From Parasphingopyxis sp. CP4 (GTDB taxonomy: Bacteria > Pseudomonadota > Alphaproteobacteria > Sphingomonadales > Sphingomonadaceae), in the NCBI RefSeq assembly GCF_013378055.1, contig NZ_CP051130.1, positions 2,606,001 through 2,670,000 on the forward strand: a DNA stretch of 64,000 bases, read 5' to 3'. The notes beneath the pieces were generated by a model. The model ran no database searches. It was not told the DNA's origin and was given only the letters and a program-made list of their open reading frames with translations. Both the position numbers and the translations under genes were made by a program. Of the stretch, positions 1-7,269 are shown piece by piece (position 1 is the first letter of the stretch; the number at the start of each line of letters is the position of its first letter).

Positions 1-853
1 CTTCATTGGTCACATTGTCGCCGGCACTGATCGTCAGGAAACGGCGGGACTGGGTCTGGTCGATGCCGATTTCCATGCCCTCTTCGGCTTCGCGGTAGAG
101 CTCGACATCTGTGTCTGTTTCGCTGCCGAGGCGATGCAGCATTGCAACCTTGCTGCGCCAATTTTCGTCGACCGGCGTGTAGACGAGCGCCGATGAATCA
201 GCAGACCAGATGGCCCGGCCGAGAATGCCGGGAACGGCATCTGGCAAATCTTCGCCAGTGCTCAGATCGCGAATCCTCAGCGTATAGCGTTCCGCGCCAT
301 CGGTATCGGTGGAGTAAGCGAGCAACTGGGCATCGGGGCTGATCGCGATGGTGCCAAGACTGAACTGCTCATGGCCTTCGGCAAGCGCATTTTCGTCCAG
401 CAGCAGTTCGTCTGCACCGCCAGCGACCGGTCGGCGATACCAGAGGCGATATTCCTGGCCTTCATTATAGGCATACCAATATTCGAACGCGCCATCGCGG
501 ATCGGCACGCTGGAATCATTTTCCGGCAAGCGGCCGCGCATCTCATTGTAGAGCGTCTCGATCAGCGCCTCATGGGGCGCCATAACCGCTTCAAAATAAG
601 TGTTTTCTGCGCGTACATAGTCGAGGACATCCTCGTCATCGATTTCCGGATAGCTCTGGTCTTTCAGCCAATGATAGGGATCTTCGACCGTGATGCCGTG
701 CATGGTGAAGCTGTGCGGGCGGCGTTCGGCAACCGGTGGTTCGGGCAGGGTGGTGGCGGCGGTTTCTGGCACGGACGAACTTTCTTCTTGGGCAAAGGCA
801 GGCGTTGAAAAGGCGAGCAGGCTGACGGCAGCGATCAGGGAGCGGGATGACAT
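1..853 (-). CDS. S9 family peptidase, oligopeptidase B-like (3' end outside window)
   Basis: The reverse strand from the ATG at 853 stays open to the left edge, giving about 284 residues of an N-terminal half. It begins with a signal peptide ending near AFAQ, so the enzyme is probably periplasmic. It then shows the oligopeptidase B/prolyl oligopeptidase opening: DPYHWLKD near residue 60 and YVRAENTYFEAV near residue 80, followed by beta-propeller-like repeats (ISPDAQLLAYSTD, IWSADSSALVYT). The catalytic Ser-Asp-His hydrolase domain would lie beyond position 1. A GAAAGG lies about 6 bases upstream of the start. It is divergent from the aminopeptidase P gene across an 84-base gap that must hold both promoters. 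Both genes break down peptides. The family call is firm; whether it is strictly oligopeptidase B cannot be decided from half a protein. Confidence 0.85.
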   Translation of the reverse strand, partial: MSSRSLIAAVSLLAFSTPAFAQEESSSVPETAATTLPEPPVAERRPHSFTMHGITVEDPYHWLKDQSYPEIDDEDVLDYVRAENTYFEAVMAPHEALIETLYNEMRGRLPENDSSVPIRDGAFEYWYAYNEGQEYRLWYRRPVAGGADELLLDENALAEGHEQFSLGTIAISPDAQLLAYSTDTDGAERYTLRIRDLSTGEDLPDAVPGILGRAIWSADSSALVYTPVDENWRSKVAMLHRLGSETDTDVELYREAEEGMEIGIDQTQSRRFLTISAGDNVTNE

Positions 854-937
854 GGGCGTATGACCTTTCGGGCGCTAGCGCGCTGGGGCGCAGGTGACTA
901 TGTAGGCAGCTAGTAACGATCAAAAAGGCCAAATGCC

Positions 938-2734
938 ATGTCCAGCTATGAAGACCGTCTCAAGGCCCTGCGCGAAGAGCTAGCCAGTCGCAAACTGTCC
1001 GGCTTTGTCGTGCCGCTCACCGATGAGCATATGAGCGAATATGTCGGCGCCTATGCGCAGCGTCTCGCCTGGCTCACCGGTTTCCAGGGCTCCGCCGGTT
1101 CGGCTGTTGTGATGCCGGAAGAGGCCGCGATCTTCACCGATGGCCGCTACACGATCCAGGTCCGCGAACAGGTGGATGGCGATCATTGGGACTATGTTGG
1201 CGTGCCGGGTACGAGCATTGCCGAATGGCTCGCCGCGCATGCCGATAATGGCGCGCGGATCGGCTATGATCCCTGGCTCCACACCCGCCAATGGGTGAAG
1301 TCAGCGGAAAAGGCGCTCGCGGAAAAAGGCGCAGAGCTGGTCGCGGTCGATACCAATCCGATTGATGCCGTATGGCCGGACAAGCCTTTGCCATCCGAAG
1401 CCAAGCTGATCGTCCATGAAGATAGCTATGCCGGCAAGTCATCGGCCGAAAAACGCCAGGAAATGTCAGATTCCATGGCCGAGAAGGGTGTTGATGCAGC
1501 GGTGTTGGCGGCGCTCGATTCGATTGCCTGGACGCTGAATGTGCGCGGTGCGGATGTCGATCATACGCCGGTCGCGCTCGCCTATGCCGTCGTTCACAAG
1601 GATGCGACCGCGGATCTCTATGTCGAACCCGACAAGATGAGCGAGGATGTGTTGCGCCATCTTGGCAATGGCGTGCGCGTCCATGATCGCAGCGCCTTCA
1701 AGGGTTCGCTAGCGAGCTTCAAGGGCAAGAAGGTGATCGCCGATCCTGAGCGCGCGGTGTCGGCAATCTTCCAGGCGCTGGATGATGGCGGCGCAACGAT
1801 CATGGCCGAGACCGAGCCGGCTGTGCTTCCCAAGGCGATCAAGAATGCCGTTGAGCTGCAAGGCTCCCGGGATTCCCATGAACGCGATGGCGCGGCATTG
1901 GTCCGCTTCCTCCACTGGCTGTCGCTGGAGGCGCCCAAGGGCGGTGTTACCGAAATGTCTGCGGCCAAGCGGCTGCAACAGTTTCGCGAGGAAAATCCGC
2001 TGCTCCGTGATCTCTCCTTCGATGCGATTTCGGGGACGGGCCCGCATGCCGCGCTCCCGCATTACCGGGTGACCGAGGAATCGAGCCTGCCGCTGGAGAT
2101 GGACCAGATCTACCTCGTCGATTCCGGTGGCCAATATCCGGATGGCACCACCGATGTGACCCGCACCGTGATCATCGGCACGCCGACTGACGAGATGCGC
2201 GATCGCTTCACCCGGGTGCTGAAGGGCCATATCGCGCTCGCCACCGCGCTCTTCCCGCTCGCGACCCGCGGCAGCCAGCTCGACAGCTTTGCGCGCATGC
2301 ATCTGTGGCAGGCGGGCCTCGATTATATGCATGGCACCGGCCATGGCGTTGGCAGCTTCCTTGGCGTGCATGAAGGCCCGCAACGGATCAGCGCGGCCAA
2401 CTATCCAGGCAGCGGCTGGGACGAGCCGCTCCATGCCGGGATGATCCTCTCCAATGAACCCGGCTATTACAAGGCTGGCGAATATGGCATCCGCATCGAA
2501 AATCTCGTGGCGGTCGAAGAGCGCGAAATCGAGGGCGGCGAAGCCACCATGCTCGGCTTTGAAACGCTCACCTTCGCGCCGATCGATCACAAGCTGATCG
2601 ACACCAACCTTCTGAGCCCCGCCGAACGCGATTGGGTGGATGGCTATCATGCCGATGTGATTGCCAAGATCGGGCCGCATCTCGATGATGCCACCGCCGC
2701 CTGGCTCGGTGAGGTGTGCGCGCCGCTCGACTGA
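938..2734 (+). CDS. Aminopeptidase P family protein (M24B Xaa-Pro aminopeptidase)
   Basis: A 598-residue three-domain aminopeptidase P, the size of the long (eukaryote-like) type. It removes an N-terminal residue that precedes proline. The first two creatinase-like domains cover roughly residues 1-305 (typical opening LSGFVVPLTDEHMSEYVG, then FTDGRYTIQ). The pita-bread catalytic domain follows, with all five dinuclear metal ligands visible: D395 and D406 in VDSGGQYPDGTTDVTRT, H469 in GTGHGVGSFLGVHEGP, E507 in NEPGYY and E521 in GIRIENL. There is no signal peptide, so it is cytoplasmic. Its stop overlaps the start of a tiny downstream ORF by one base (TGATG). Divergent from the S9 peptidase gene. 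Confidence 0.95.
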   Translation: MSSYEDRLKALREELASRKLSGFVVPLTDEHMSEYVGAYAQRLAWLTGFQGSAGSAVVMPEEAAIFTDGRYTIQVREQVDGDHWDYVGVPGTSIAEWLAAHADNGARIGYDPWLHTRQWVKSAEKALAEKGAELVAVDTNPIDAVWPDKPLPSEAKLIVHEDSYAGKSSAEKRQEMSDSMAEKGVDAAVLAALDSIAWTLNVRGADVDHTPVALAYAVVHKDATADLYVEPDKMSEDVLRHLGNGVRVHDRSAFKGSLASFKGKKVIADPERAVSAIFQALDDGGATIMAETEPAVLPKAIKNAVELQGSRDSHERDGAALVRFLHWLSLEAPKGGVTEMSAAKRLQQFREENPLLRDLSFDAISGTGPHAALPHYRVTEESSLPLEMDQIYLVDSGGQYPDGTTDVTRTVIIGTPTDEMRDRFTRVLKGHIALATALFPLATRGSQLDSFARMHLWQAGLDYMHGTGHGVGSFLGVHEGPQRISAANYPGSGWDEPLHAGMILSNEPGYYKAGEYGIRIENLVAVEEREIEGGEATMLGFETLTFAPIDHKLIDTNLLSPAERDWVDGYHADVIAKIGPHLDDATAAWLGEVCAPLD

Positions 2735-2832
2735 TGACGCGCTGGGAGCTCAACCGCTTGATGATCTGGCCCACGCTGATCCTGTCAAAGCTGTTGCTGC
2801 TCGCGATCCTGTTCGCGCTGATTATCGCCTAA
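2734..2832 (+). CDS. 32-residue single-pass membrane peptide coupled to aminopeptidase P
   Basis: The ATG at 2734 overlaps the TGA of the aminopeptidase P gene (TGATG), the classic arrangement for translational coupling. The 32-residue product starts MTRWELNRLMIWPTLI and has one continuous hydrophobic helix of about 20 residues (PTLILSKLLLLAILFALIIA) after a short charged head, with no residue after the helix. It could be a small inner-membrane protein produced with the peptidase. The function is unknown, and I do not recognise the family. The evidence is the overlap and the very clean membrane segment; a chance ORF of this length is possible. Confidence 0.5.
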   Translation: MTRWELNRLMIWPTLILSKLLLLAILFALIIA

Positions 2833-2835
2833 GGT

Positions 2836-2952
2836 TCAGTCTTTCTTGGTTTTTTCGGGCTGGTCCATTTTGCGCGCCTGGCCCTTGCGACGACGCAGGT
2901 TCCTGCGCAGCTCTTCGGCCAGCCTTTTTGCCCGTTCATCCTTGTCTGCCAT
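2836..2952 (-). CDS. Small highly basic hypothetical protein (38 aa)
   Basis: The product MADKDERAKRLAEELRRN.. has 38 residues, about half of them charged, with an amphipathic helix rich in Arg/Lys/Glu and a polar tail ending in KTKKD. The same frame stays open upstream through the tRNA-Thr region (to about 3204), but that extension is not plausible because it would translate the tRNA complement, so the ATG at 2952 is the sensible start. It is convergent with the tiny membrane ORF, 3 bases apart. Small basic proteins of this kind are common conserved hypotheticals in sphingomonads, a recollection rather than a check. A nucleic-acid-binding role can be guessed from charge only. Confidence 0.5.
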   Translation of the reverse strand: MADKDERAKRLAEELRRNLRRRKGQARKMDQPEKTKKD

Positions 2953-3053
2953 GCGCGCCACGCTGCCCAAGCGCGCGCGAAAAGCCAAGCCTTTTGCTTG
3001 ACATTTAGCCCTTTCTACCGGCATAGGCTCGCCCGCATTCCGGCAAATGGCAC

Positions 3054-3128
3054 GCTGCTGTAGCTCAGTGGTAGAGCGCACCCTTGGTAAGGGTGAGGTC
3101 GAGAGTTCAATTCTCTCTAGCAGCACCA
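3054..3128 (+). tRNA. tRNA-Thr (anticodon GGT)
   Basis: A 75-base cloverleaf with encoded CCA (3126-3128). The acceptor arm GCTGCTG pairs with TAGCAGC (one G-T pair). D-arm is TAGCTCAGTGGTAGAGC. The anticodon arm CACCC-TTGGTAA-GGGTG gives anticodon GGT, and the T-arm is GAGAG-TTCAATT-CTCTC. The discriminator base is A. It reads ACC/ACU threonine codons. It stands alone between the small basic protein gene and the carboxyltransferase gene. Confidence 0.97.
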
Positions 3129-3300
3129 TTTTTCCATCGATTTTGAGATTTACCTCCGCTCTCCAATGAGAAACAGCGGAGCAGAGTTTGCACGGTCCCA
3201 GCAATCATATCGGCGGCCCGAGCGCGGTGTGCGGGATTGTTGAGCTCCGCCGGTCCGAGATCGCTTTGACTTTCCACGCAATCCTCCGCAAAACTTGGCC

Positions 3301-4848
3301 ATGAGCTGGCAATCCGAAGTTGATGAAATCAAGAAGCGTCGCGCCGCGGCGCTCGAGCAAGGCGGCGAAGAGACGGTTGCGCGCCAGCATGAAAAGGGGC
3401 GCCTGACGATCAGAGAGCGTATCGACGCGCTGATTGATCCCGATAGTTTCGATGAAATTGGCAAGATGGCGGGCGGCGCTGAATATGGGTCAAATGGAGA
3501 GCTAATAGACTTCACTCCGGCCAATTTTGTCCTTGGCTTTGCCACGATCGACGGGCGACGCGTGCTCGTCGGCGGCGAGGATTTTACGATCAAGGGCGGT
3601 TCGCCATCCCAGGCCGGATTGCGCAAGTCGGTCTATACCGAAGATCTCGCGCTCCAGAGCAAAGTGCCCCTCATCCGCTTGCATGAAGGCGCTGGCGGCA
3701 GTGTCGGCGGATCGGGTGGGCCCAGTGTGCCAGGCCCCGTATTTGCGCCGTCGCGATTCAAATCCGTGGCCGAAACCCTTACCACCATTCCTGTCGCCTC
3801 CGCCGGCCTTGGTGCGGTGGCTGGATTGCCGGCCGCAAGACTGGTGTCGTCTCATTTTTCGGTCATGTCGAAATCGACGGCACAGATATTGGTCGCCGGA
3901 CCGGCTGTCGTCGAACGCGCAATGGGGGAGAAGCTTACCAAGGACGAACTTGGCGGCGCCCAAGTCCATACGCGCAATGGAACGGTCGATAATGGCGCCG
4001 AGGATGAGCGGGCCGCTCTTTCGCAAATTCGGCATTTCCTGTCCTATATGCCCAACAATGTCTGGGACCTGGCACCGGTTAAGCCCAACGACGATCCTGT
4101 CGATCGGATGGAAGAGGATCTCCTCCATATCGTTCCGCGCGAACGCCGCCGTGCCTTCGATATGCGGAAACTTCTCTCCTTGGTGCTTGATCGGGAGAGC
4201 TTTTTTGAAATGGGGCCGGGCTATGGCCGGGGCCAGATTACAGGATTGGCGCGGCTGAACGGCCAGCCGGTTGGGATTTGGGCCAATGATGGACGCCATC
4301 TGGCCGGTTCGATGACCGCTGATGGCGCAAGAAAGGCCGAACGGTTCATCAAATTGTGCGAAACATTTTCCCTTCCCATCGTCGCTTTTGTGGATGAGCC
4401 CGGATTCATGATCGGTTCGAAGGCCGAGAAAGAGGCAACGATCCGGGCCGGCGCGCGGACCGTTTTGACAGCCGCGATGACCAGCGTTCCATGGGCTTCG
4501 GTCATGGTTCGAAGAAGCTTTGGGGTCGCACAGGCCGCCCATTACGGACCCGAATCCTATGTCCTGGCCTGGCCATCGGCAGAAAGTGGGCCGCTCCCGG
4601 TGGAGGGCGGCGTCGCAGTTGCCTTTCATCGCGAGATTGCTGCAGCGGAAGATCCCGATGCCAAACGCAAGGAACTTGAAGACATGTTGGCCGCGCGCCA
4701 ATCGCCATTCCCGCGTGGCGAAGCGCTTTCGGTCCATGAACTCATCGATCCGCGTGAAACCCGCCCCATGCTGTGTCGGTGGATAGATCGCGTGCAGCCG
4801 CTGCTGCCGGATTTACTCGGCCCCAGCGCAATTCCGTATAGCCCCTAA
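3301..4848 (+). CDS. Acyl-CoA carboxylase carboxyltransferase (beta) subunit
   Basis: 515 residues, the usual length of propionyl-/methylcrotonyl-/geranyl-CoA carboxylase carboxyltransferase subunits. The crotonase-fold N half starts with ARQHEKGRLTIRERIDALID and contains LIRLHEGAGGSVGGSGG and GPAVVERAMGE. The C half carries GRHLAGSMTADGARKAERFI, PIVAFVDEPGFMIG and WPSAESGPLPVEGGVAVAF. It transfers the carboxyl group from biotin to an acyl-CoA. The ATG at 3301 is used; an in-frame TTG lies 6 bases upstream and no strong ribosome site separates them. A biotin carrier gene follows after 18 bases. No biotin carboxylase lies in the window, so the complex must borrow one from elsewhere. The acyl-CoA substrate cannot be read from the sequence. 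Confidence 0.93.
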   Translation: MSWQSEVDEIKKRRAAALEQGGEETVARQHEKGRLTIRERIDALIDPDSFDEIGKMAGGAEYGSNGELIDFTPANFVLGFATIDGRRVLVGGEDFTIKGGSPSQAGLRKSVYTEDLALQSKVPLIRLHEGAGGSVGGSGGPSVPGPVFAPSRFKSVAETLTTIPVASAGLGAVAGLPAARLVSSHFSVMSKSTAQILVAGPAVVERAMGEKLTKDELGGAQVHTRNGTVDNGAEDERAALSQIRHFLSYMPNNVWDLAPVKPNDDPVDRMEEDLLHIVPRERRRAFDMRKLLSLVLDRESFFEMGPGYGRGQITGLARLNGQPVGIWANDGRHLAGSMTADGARKAERFIKLCETFSLPIVAFVDEPGFMIGSKAEKEATIRAGARTVLTAAMTSVPWASVMVRRSFGVAQAAHYGPESYVLAWPSAESGPLPVEGGVAVAFHREIAAAEDPDAKRKELEDMLAARQSPFPRGEALSVHELIDPRETRPMLCRWIDRVQPLLPDLLGPSAIPYSP

Positions 4849-4866
4849 GAGCCGATAGGACTGATC

Positions 4867-5091
4867 ATGGCATCACATGGTATTGAACTTGAAACGAGTG
4901 GCAGTGTTTGGAAGACGCTCGTCAAAGTCGGCGACCAAGTGTCCGAAGGCCAGGAGCTGTTCATTCTGGAAGTCATGAAAATGGAAGTACCCTATACCGC
5001 TCCCGCTTCGGGGACCGTGGCCGAGCTTGGCGTGTCCGAGGGCGATGTTGTCGAAGAAGGCCAACGTGCGGCGGTTATCGAAGCGGAGTAG
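4867..5091 (+). CDS. Stand-alone biotin carboxyl carrier protein
   Basis: 74 residues forming a single biotinyl/lipoyl domain. The biotinylation motif EVMKMEV places the target lysine at residue 38, followed by the usual TAPASGTVAEL and EGDVVEEGQ turns. It lies 18 bases after the carboxyltransferase, so the two are almost certainly one operon: the carrier moves carboxybiotin from a biotin carboxylase to the carboxyltransferase. In most acyl-CoA carboxylases of this type the carrier is fused to the biotin carboxylase, so a free 74-residue carrier without a carboxylase gene next door is unusual. Lipoyl use is less likely because the Met-Lys-Met core is biotin-type. Confidence 0.92.
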   Translation: MASHGIELETSGSVWKTLVKVGDQVSEGQELFILEVMKMEVPYTAPASGTVAELGVSEGDVVEEGQRAAVIEAE

Positions 5092-5231
5092 GTTTCATCA
5101 AACCATGGTTGCATTCGGAGCAGCGACGCGGGGATAGGTACGGTCTATTAAGATGGTTTGAATGACTGATTCTGGCCGAAAGCGGACATTTGAAGACGCA
5201 CTAATAAATAACGGCGAGCTCTTTTCGCACC

Positions 5232-5534
5232 TTATTCGAGTCCGATGCTAGCATATATGCCTAAGCTGCAGTCAGAATCATTTACCACAATAGAAGCCAC
5301 CATAACTCCATCAGATTCGTACACGTCAAACTGAGAATAAGTTTGATCGAACTCACTCTCTTCAATCGTCAAGTGTCCATTGCTGCCGGTAATCTCTCTA
5401 TAATATTGTTCAGCAGCCACTCGAGGTGAGCTACATCTATCTCTGACGAGTTCGTCATTTTCCTCGCAGCCAGTCAGTGCTGCGAACAGCACCATACTGG
5501 GGACGAGAGCTCTAATTGCCTTGGTTCCTATCAA
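5232..5534 (-). CDS. Small predicted lipoprotein
   Basis: A 100-residue product with a lipoprotein signal: MIGTKAIRALVPSMVLFAALTGC, where LTGC is a reasonable lipobox and Cys23 would be the lipidated residue. The mature part is acidic with two further cysteines (CSSP, DCSLG) that could form a disulfide. It overlaps the start region of the upstream same-strand gene by 23 bases in another frame, consistent with a two-gene unit. Base composition is AT-richer than in the housekeeping genes around. I do not recognise the family; a periplasmic-face, membrane-anchored location is inferred from the signal alone. Confidence 0.55.
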   Translation of the reverse strand: MIGTKAIRALVPSMVLFAALTGCEENDELVRDRCSSPRVAAEQYYREITGSNGHLTIEESEFDQTYSQFDVYESDGVMVASIVVNDSDCSLGIYASIGLE

Positions 5535-5961
5535 AAGCTGTTCCTCTCTTTCTCTGCAGCCGCCTCAGCACAAGCTTGAAAAGAAACGCAATATTCATAC
5601 CCGTTGAAGCTCTGAGCAAAGTCGAGATTTTTTGGCGATCACCAATGGGCGGCAGCTCCATCATGGGATAGCTCTTCCGATCCGGCTGGTCTGCTCGAAG
5701 AAATGCGACAACTGGATTGGCAGCAAATGGTGGTAGAGCCAGCTTCTCATGCCAAGTGACATCAAAATCTGGAAGCTGGCTGAGATGCGCGATCAACTCC
5801 TCCCAATGTTCAACCTCTTCGGTGAAACAGACAGCCGGACCATCCAGATCAACATCACAAATTTTCAGGTCCCATGTCAGCATGTCATATTTGGAAAAAG
5901 TGACGCGGACTTTCTGAGGCAACGGCAGATGATCGACCGAAACATGATCTGTTGATGTCAT
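5512..5961 (-). CDS. Hypothetical protein (149 aa)
   Basis: A 149-residue acidic-to-neutral protein, MTSTDHVSVDHLPLPQKV.., without signal peptide. The middle (LTWDLKICDVDLDGPAVC, EEVEHWEELIAHLSQLPDF) looks like a compact alpha/beta domain, and the C-terminus is basic (KLVLRRLQRKRG). A single weakly hydrophobic stretch near residues 120-132 is not a convincing membrane segment. It is followed by the small lipoprotein gene with a 23-base overlap. It lies in the AT-richer island of orphan genes between 5.1 and 8.4 kb. No family recognised. Confidence 0.55.
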   Translation of the reverse strand: MTSTDHVSVDHLPLPQKVRVTFSKYDMLTWDLKICDVDLDGPAVCFTEEVEHWEELIAHLSQLPDFDVTWHEKLALPPFAANPVVAFLRADQPDRKSYPMMELPPIGDRQKISTLLRASTGMNIAFLFKLVLRRLQRKRGTAFDRNQGN

Positions 5962-6045
5962 CGACGCAAACTAGGTCGTCGACACCTAAATATCCATCCA
6001 CAGAACAGCGAAATCGCAATCCGCGGGACGCTGCGGGGCTTCGAG

Positions 6046-6075
6046 AATGTCCGCAATGGGTGGTTAGCGGACATT
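6046..6075. repeat. Inverted-repeat element, copy a
   Basis: AATGTCCGC (6046-6054) and GCGGACATT (6067-6075) are perfect 9-base arms around the 12-base loop AATGGGTGGTTA. It lies just inside the stop of the 138-aa membrane protein gene on the reverse strand. This is the best-preserved of several same-orientation copies in the island, and it could form a hairpin in RNA on either strand. Confidence 0.85.
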
Positions 6076-6490
6076 AGGAATCAGGCGCAGCCGCGCTTCT
6101 CTTGAATAGAACAATCTCAATGAAGGCAGCTGACGCTGATGCAATCGCGGGCCACAACCAGGCAGCCGACCAGTTTACGGACGGGATGATGTTACCCATG
6201 TAAAATTCGAAGCCGTAAACACTTGCAAGCGTAAGCGTGGGCGCAATTATTAGACCAATCAGAACCTTTGGCCACACTATCCGCCGTAGCACCAGCATAG
6301 TAGTAGAAGCCGAGAAAATGGCAACGGGCGTGACAGTTAGAAAAACAAAGAAGGACCATATCGGCAAGTCGAATGAGGGACCAAAGCCGGTACTAACCAA
6401 CAGATAAACCGTGGCAACAGTAGTGCAAAATAGTGCGGCAATTCCGGCATGCAGAAAAATTGACCGCATGTTTTGTGGAATCTCTAACAT
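6074..6490 (-). CDS. Hypothetical four-helix membrane protein
   Basis: 138 residues with four clear hydrophobic segments: near residues 12-34, 42-64, 74-96 and 105-130, ending in a short basic tail (FKRSAAAPDS). No signal for export beyond the first helix and no recognisable motif. The ATG at 6490 opens the frame (MLEIPQNM). The gene is bracketed exactly by inverted-repeat copies a (at its 3' end, sharing two bases) and b (5' side), so it sits like a single-gene unit between two direct copies of the element. Function unknown. Confidence 0.55.
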   Translation of the reverse strand: MLEIPQNMRSIFLHAGIAALFCTTVATVYLLVSTGFGPSFDLPIWSFFVFLTVTPVAIFSASTTMLVLRRIVWPKVLIGLIIAPTLTLASVYGFEFYMGNIIPSVNWSAAWLWPAIASASAAFIEIVLFKRSAAAPDS

Positions 6491-6516
6491 GGGTTGAAGC
6501 TAGTGCGCTCGGGAAG

Positions 6517-6542
6517 TGTCCGCAATGGGTGGAAAGCGGACG
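6517..6542. repeat. Inverted-repeat element, copy b
   Basis: GTCCGC (6518-6523) and GCGGAC (6536-6541) flank the loop AATGGGTGGAAA, in the same orientation as copy a. It lies between two same-strand orphan genes (6074-6490 and 6549-6851), 7 bases past the stop of the latter. On the reverse strand it reads through as the peptide NVRFPPIADT, a tail that recurs in sphingomonad gene predictions as a translation artefact of this repeat. Confidence 0.85.
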
Positions 6543-6548
6543 TTGATC

Positions 6549-6851
6549 TTACTGTCGTTTTGGGCGCTGTTTCCAGCTTCCATCAGGCAGCCGCACATTC
6601 TCATTTTCTGAAGCATCGAGGGAAAACACCGCCCCAACTTCCGGCCCGAGCACCTCGACCAAATCCTTTGTGAACCAGAAATCCTCATCAAGTGTCTCGA
6701 TGAAGACATTGATGGCAAAATCTTCATCTTGTGCGCCGATCACATCGACCCCGGTTACTGATGGTGTCGTCCAACCATAGATATGACCTTCGAGACCGGC
6801 CAATCCGCGTCGGTCTGTCTCTTCTGATTTCTTGATCTTCGCACGGTCCAT
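6549..6851 (-). CDS. Hypothetical small acidic protein (100 aa)
   Basis: The ATG at 6851 gives a 100-residue soluble protein, MDRAKIKKSEETDRRGLAG.., with no signal peptide or membrane segment. It is acidic in the centre (AQDEDFAINVFIETLDEDFW) and ends in basic residues. The frame continues upstream through repeat copy c, which would add residues encoded by the repeat, so the internal ATG is preferred. The gene is bounded by repeat copies b (downstream) and c (upstream). The fold may resemble small immunity-type or Imm-like alpha/beta proteins, but that is only an impression. No family recognised. Confidence 0.5.
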   Translation of the reverse strand: MDRAKIKKSEETDRRGLAGLEGHIYGWTTPSVTGVDVIGAQDEDFAINVFIETLDEDFWFTKDLVEVLGPEVGAVFSLDASENENVRLPDGSWKQRPKRQ

Positions 6852-6880
6852 GAACTTATACCAAATACCAAAACTCAAAC

Positions 6881-6907
6881 GTCCGCAATGGGTGGTTAGC
6901 GGACATT
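6881..6907. repeat. Inverted-repeat element, copy c
   Basis: GTCCGC (6881-6886) and GCGGAC (6899-6904) around AATGGGTGGTTA, the same loop as copy a and the same orientation as a and b. It separates the reverse-strand 100-aa gene from the forward-strand membrane ORF starting near 6914-6966. Confidence 0.85.
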
Positions 6908-6913
6908 CCGCCT

Positions 6914-7204
6914 TTGGTCTGCGCATTCGTTGACTTGGTAAGGCGCGTTGCCCGATACTTCTTCCATGAAAGAAGACAAACCGAAGAAAGTCCTGTTCGA
7001 GCGCGCTCTTGTCTGGTGCTACGTTCCAAAATCGCCAAAGGGCTGCTCGTCCTGAATTTGCTTATTATCCCTTTTTCTATTTTGCTTGTGGCGGTTATCG
7101 TAGTCGAACGGGCACTCACCGACTACGATTTTGGGATTGCGTCCTGGACTGTAGTTATCCTTGGCGGGATTGTGGTCCAGCGATTTATGATACGTCACAG
7201 CTGA
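6914..7204 (+). CDS. Small membrane protein with uncertain or frameshifted start
   Basis: The frame is open from a TTG at 6914 to 7204 (96 residues). Its C-terminal 60 residues look genuine: two hydrophobic helices (KGLLVLNLLIIPFSILLVAV and GIASWTVVILGGIVVQRF) split by an acidic loop. The N-terminal part in this frame is arginine-rich and unconvincing. A better start, ATG 6966 (MKEDKPKKVLFERALVW), lies in another frame that stops at 7053-7055. Joining the two frames would need a -1 shift before 7053. So this is either a protein with an unusual start or a gene with a one-base deletion. Function unknown. Confidence 0.4.
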   Translation: MVCAFVDLVRRVARYFFHERRQTEESPVRARSCLVLRSKIAKGLLVLNLLIIPFSILLVAVIVVERALTDYDFGIASWTVVILGGIVVQRFMIRHS

Positions 7205-7269
7205 GTATGACATGCGAATAATCCCGCATTCGATGAGTAGCAGACGCGTTGGAGCTTGGAGGCACGGTC

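Noticed and set aside
1709-2680. 323-residue reverse-strand ORF inside aminopeptidase P
   Set aside because: Antisense shadow of a gene with all catalytic ligands intact.
2836-3204. 122-residue extension of the small basic protein
   Set aside because: It would translate the complement of tRNA-Thr; the ATG at 2952 is adequate.
3502-4737. 411-residue reverse-strand ORF opposite the carboxyltransferase
   Set aside because: Antisense shadow of a clear enzyme gene, no ribosome site and no recognisable motif.
6500-6727. Peptide tail NVRFPPIADTS in a small reverse ORF
   Set aside because: The tail is a translation of inverted-repeat copy b, a known kind of artefact in sphingomonads; the real gene in this interval is in another frame (6549-6851).
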